From: Quercus robur
Taxonomy: Eukaryota > Streptophyta > Magnoliopsida > Fagales > Fagaceae
Reading direction: 5' to 3'
Assembly: GCF_932294415.1 (NCBI RefSeq)
Contig: NC_065538.1
Span: 47,840,843-47,904,842, forward strand
DNA: 64,000 nt
Positions 60,876 to 64,000 of the stretch are shown here, in pieces; positions within the stretch are counted from its first letter, which is position 1; each line of letters starts with the position of its first letter. A program made the position numbers and the translations under genes. Below the pieces are notes generated by a model. It did no database searches. It was given only the letters and a program-made list of their open reading frames with translations, and was not told the origin of the DNA.

Positions 60876-61151
60876 GTTACCTCAAGGCTTAGGGAAATAT
60901 TCAAAAATGGGGCTATATTAAAATTACAATAACAAATGGGCCATGCTATAGAAATCAGACAAACAAATATGGAAAATATAGAGATACATTCTCGTTGTAG
61001 TGAGTTTCATAACTTAACTAGTTGGTACATTTTAGTGTTTTCAATTGAGACATTTAAAGTTCAAATGCCCCACCCTCAACTATCTGTATATCAAAAAAAA
61101 AAAAAAAAAAAAACTACATTCTTGCTTATAGTAAACTTCACATGTACTATT

Positions 61152-61537
61152 TTCATTAAAGGGTAAACTACGTATTTAATCTCTATCTTTTACATTATAT
61201 TTCAATTTGATCTCTAACATTTCAATTGTGTTAATTTGGTCCCTAACTTTTTAGTGTCATTTCAATTTAGTCATTGCCGTTATCTATTAGATGAAAGTTG
61301 TTGAAATGACAAACGACCAAAATAAAAAATTAGTTTCTATTAATGTGACAATCAAATAATTTTTTATTTTGACCATTTTCCACATCAGCAATTTCTATCA
61401 AAGAGATAACAATATGGACTAAATTGACATGGCACTGAAAGGTTATGGATGAAATTAATATAATTGAAAGGTTAGAGACTAAATTAAAATACGATGTAAA
61501 AGATAAAGACCAAATACATAGTTTACCCTTCATTAAA
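61152..61537. mobile_element. MULE-like MITE with 9-bp target duplication
   Basis: The element 61161-61528 (368 bp) starts GGGTAAACTACG and ends CATAGTTTACCC, with imperfect inverted repeats of about 95 bp. The perfect 9-bp duplication TTCATTAAA is at 61152-61160 and 61529-61537. No ORF. The 9-bp duplication and long TIRs fit a Mutator-like origin. Confidence 0.88.
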
Positions 61538-61885
61538 TCATTTATTTTATTTTTTTGCGAAGAGATTTTTTTTTTATTCTTTTAATATTCTAATAAATTG
61601 ACACAATACTAAAAAGTTAGAAACCAAATTAATATAATTGAAATATGATGTAAAGGATAGAGACCAAATACGTAGTTTATCTTTTATTAAATCATTTATT
61701 TTATTTTTTTGCAAAGAGATTTATTTTTTTATTTTTTATAATTGCGAAGAGATTTATTTTATTCTATTAATTACACTGGATTGTATATAAAAAACTGATC
61801 ATACTTAAGTAAGAATAGTAGCACTAGGCCCATACCCCAAAGAATGTTGGGTTTCTTGCAGTATGTGCATCCCACCAATACGTGA
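61538..61885. repeat. Partial tandem copy of the MITE right end plus flank
   Basis: The sequence at about 61590-61745 repeats the last 90 bp of the MITE together with its right flank (ATTAAATCATTTATTTTATTT then TTGC.AAGAGATTT). It arose by local duplication after the MITE inserted. Confidence 0.7.
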
Positions 61886-64000
61886 GGCTATTTTTATTTT
61901 ATTTTTATTTTTTTTTTTGGTAGAAAGGAAAATTCATTAAACAACCAAACTAAGGGGGAAAGGGAGGATTAGCAACGGTCCTATTAACATGCAAGCCAGA
62001 TCTGTCCGAGCATAACAGCTCCAAAAGGTCCACAGGCAGATCTTGATACAAAATAAAAGGTCTCTCTTGAACAGAACCTATTCTAGCCAAACAATCCACA
62101 CACGAGTTTGCTTCACAAAAACAATGCACGATCCAGACTTGAGCTATTTGGGATATCAACTGCCTGCAGTCATCAATAAGAGGCAAAACAGAGAGATTAG
62201 TAATAGTTGGGCTGGTCAGGAGCTGCACAACAGCCATTGCATCAAGTTGAACGTTCACAGCATTCAGGTTCATGTTTTTGCAGAGCATAAGACCATCTCT
62301 AAGGTCCCACAAATCCGCTATAAAACTATCCAAGCACCTAAGCCTCCTGGAAAATCCTCCAACCCACTCTCCTTGCTCGTCCCTGATCAGATCGCCACAC
62401 CCAGTTCTACCAGAGCTACCCGAAGTAGAACCATTAGTGCTAAGGCAACACCAACCGGCTTGAGGCTTCTCCCACCTGACACGCACCACCTTTTTACTAC
62501 TTGCCACCTTCGGAGACAGCCCATAGTGCTGAAACTCTAAGGCTTGAAACAATATATCCTTATGGACAGAGGACTAAACATGTTGGTTCTTCAAAACCAC
62601 GTCGTTCCTATGCTTCCACATGAGCCAAATAGCGAAAGGAAAAACAATACTCCAAGGGGGTTGGCTGCTCATTCTACTCCCATTATACTTACAATTTTTC
62701 TCAAGCCAAGTGTTCAAATTGCCGTCATAGAAATTGCTGGATTCATGGATTCCCATTTGCCACCAAGTGAGTCTAGCTACCTTACAGTCCCTCAATCTAT
62801 GCAGTATGAATTCAGACTCCCTTTGACACAAAGGGTAGGTAGCTGAGTCCCTCAAACACTTCCTAACAAGACACTCTCCCACTCCAATACTATTATGTAA
62901 GCACTGCCATATAAATGTCTTTATTCTAGGCAAAGTGTCTAGCTTCCACACCCAATCACCAGAAAAAGAACTCCCATCCACAAGACTACCTGTGGCTATA
63001 GAGTAAGCATGTTTCAAGTCGTAATTCCCTTTCTTAGCTCCTGCCCAAAACAATCTATCTCCTACACGATCAGCTCTAATAGAACAAGGAATGGAGTTAA
63101 TATCCATAAGGACCTGGCTTGGCAGCTTAAAGGATATTCTAGACCAATCCCATCCTTGAGGACCAAAAACATCCTTAACCCGAATAGCTACATCTTCAAC
63201 AGTGAAGGGGCGTTGAATCTAAAAGAACTATTGGGGACCCAATTGTCATGCCAAACACTCAAATTACTATTTCTCCCCGGAATCCACCTAACCCACTTCC
63301 TAAAGACTTCACCCCCTATTTTCATAGCCTTCCAAGTCCTTGAACAAGGTAGTCTATCACCATTGATGGCCCTAATTCTAAGGGTAGAGTAATATTTTTT
63401 GTTAAGAAATTTAACCCACAAAGCATCCTTTTCCACATGGAATCTCCAGTTTAGCTTGGCCAACAAAGCTTGGTTCCTTCCCTTAGCTGATTGGATTCCT
63501 AAACCCCCTTCCTCCTTAGATTTAGTCACTTTATGCCATCCCACCCAATGGGTTTTTCTTGCATCTTCCGTTGACCCCCACAAGAAATTACGATTGACCC
63601 TATCAATATTGTCAAGCAACTTCTTTGGAAGAGCCGTGCACTGCATAACATAAGCTGGGATAGTAGAAGTGGAGACTTGGATGGAAACAGCCCTACCTGC
63701 CAAGGAAAGAAGATTGGCTTTCCAACCAGCCAATTTATTCTTTACCCTATCCAAAACAAAGCTCAAATCTTCATTGTTGGTTCCACGATGCTTTATGGGA
63801 AAACCAAGGTACTTACCAAGAGTGGGGGTGGAGTGAAATCCTAATATATCACATAAGGATTCTCTTGTATCAACATCAACATCAGGGGAAAAGAAAACCC
63901 TTGATTTGCTAGCACTAATGGATTGCCCAAATTTTGCACAAAAAGCATCCAAAACATCCCTAATTGTTGAACAATTGACATGATCCGTTTTAGCAAAAAG
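61886..64000 (-). mobile_element. Second L1-type LINE, 3' half, runs off the window
   Basis: A T-rich run at 61886-61918 is the minus-strand poly-A tail. Protein-like sequence of a LINE ORF2 C-terminal half extends to the window end. Its target duplication and 5' half lie outside. It belongs to a different lineage from the LINE at 16238. Confidence 0.85.
61950..63952 (-). pseudogene. LINE ORF2 C-terminal part: RT thumb, zf-RVT, RNase H; broken
   Basis: From 63952 downward: FGQSISASKSRVFFSPDV, LGKYLGFPIKHRG and LAGWKANLLSLAGRAVSIQ (RT connection); then a frameshift near 63200. The second part (63107-62574) has zf-RVT (PRIKTFIWQCLHNSIGV, CPLCQRE-like with the first Cys altered). It meets a TAG at 62574-62576 and continues in the same frame to the RNase H. 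The RNase H first acidic residue is changed (STNGS where NTDGS is usual), so it would be catalytically weakened even if expressed. The stop is at 61950-61952. Confidence 0.82.

Larger units (their letters stand above)
53221..60880 (+). mobile_element. Element C: gag plus ORF2 LTR retrotransposon, complete ends
   Basis: 5' LTR 53226-54055, PBS TGGTATCAGAGC 54058-54069, gag 54129-56392 (with a 400-bp insertion), spacer, candidate intron 57803-58346, ORF2 58416-59492, PPT AAAGGGGGAG 60034-60043, 3' LTR 60046-60875. The 5-bp target duplication GTTAC is perfect at 53221-53225 and 60876-60880. Both LTRs are 830 bp. I count by eye about 50 differences (roughly 94% identity), mostly transitions. There is no protease, integrase, reverse transcriptase or RNase H anywhere inside. 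It is the best-preserved member of the family. Confidence 0.95.

Overview
This is a nuclear window from a woody eudicot. It is AT-rich, carries split plant genes (GDSL lipase, 14-3-3, DUF676 hydrolase) and is packed with plant transposon families. The repeat style resembles Fagales (oak or chestnut), but that is an impression, not a test. No tRNA, rRNA or CRISPR array was seen. Only one host gene looks intact: a five-exon GDSL esterase/lipase at 1727-5858 (+). Two other host genes are broken. A 14-3-3 gene (14464-22575, -) has an L1-type LINE inserted in its third coding exon, with a perfect 17-bp target-site duplication, plus a frameshift and a damaged splice acceptor. A DUF676 alpha/beta-hydrolase gene (43855-47363, -) survives as five internal exons with damaged splice sites and a changed nucleophile elbow.

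The rest is layered mobile DNA. Left to right: a TIR-element fragment (1-425); a decayed Ty3/gypsy piece (6285-7240); element A of an LTR family (7684-13640); the 14-3-3 gene with the LINE (16238-21892); a Helitron zone (23356-30274) with tandemly duplicated 5' ends; element B of the LTR family (32977-40084, -) nested in a TIR element; a TRIM (41072-41870); a 582-bp TIR element (42436-43035); a solo LTR (44591-45493) and a foldback repeat cluster (45976-46592) in introns of the hydrolase pseudogene; a hAT deletion derivative (49942-51755) inside a long inverted repeat; a solo LTR (52316-53225) abutting element C (53221-60880); a MULE-like MITE (61152-61537); and the 3' half of a second LINE running off the right edge.

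The most interesting content is the LTR family A/B/C. Each copy has a copia-type gag (UBN2-like domain plus two CCHC knuckles), no protease, integrase, reverse transcriptase or RNase H, and a second ORF resembling the 'putative plant transposon protein' domain (Transposase_32-like). Upstream of ORF2 each copy has a cluster of subfamily-specific palindromes, a CT-rich leader and a candidate 522-544-nt intron. The same palindrome type recurs in the LTR. This suggests a non-autonomous retroelement with two transcription units. A second oddity is five plant snRNA-type promoter modules (USE plus TATA, each exactly 25 nt apart) at 46044-46526, four of them in convergent pairs.

Coordinates were read by eye. 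Exon boundaries follow GT/AG and reading-frame logic and were not checked against transcripts.
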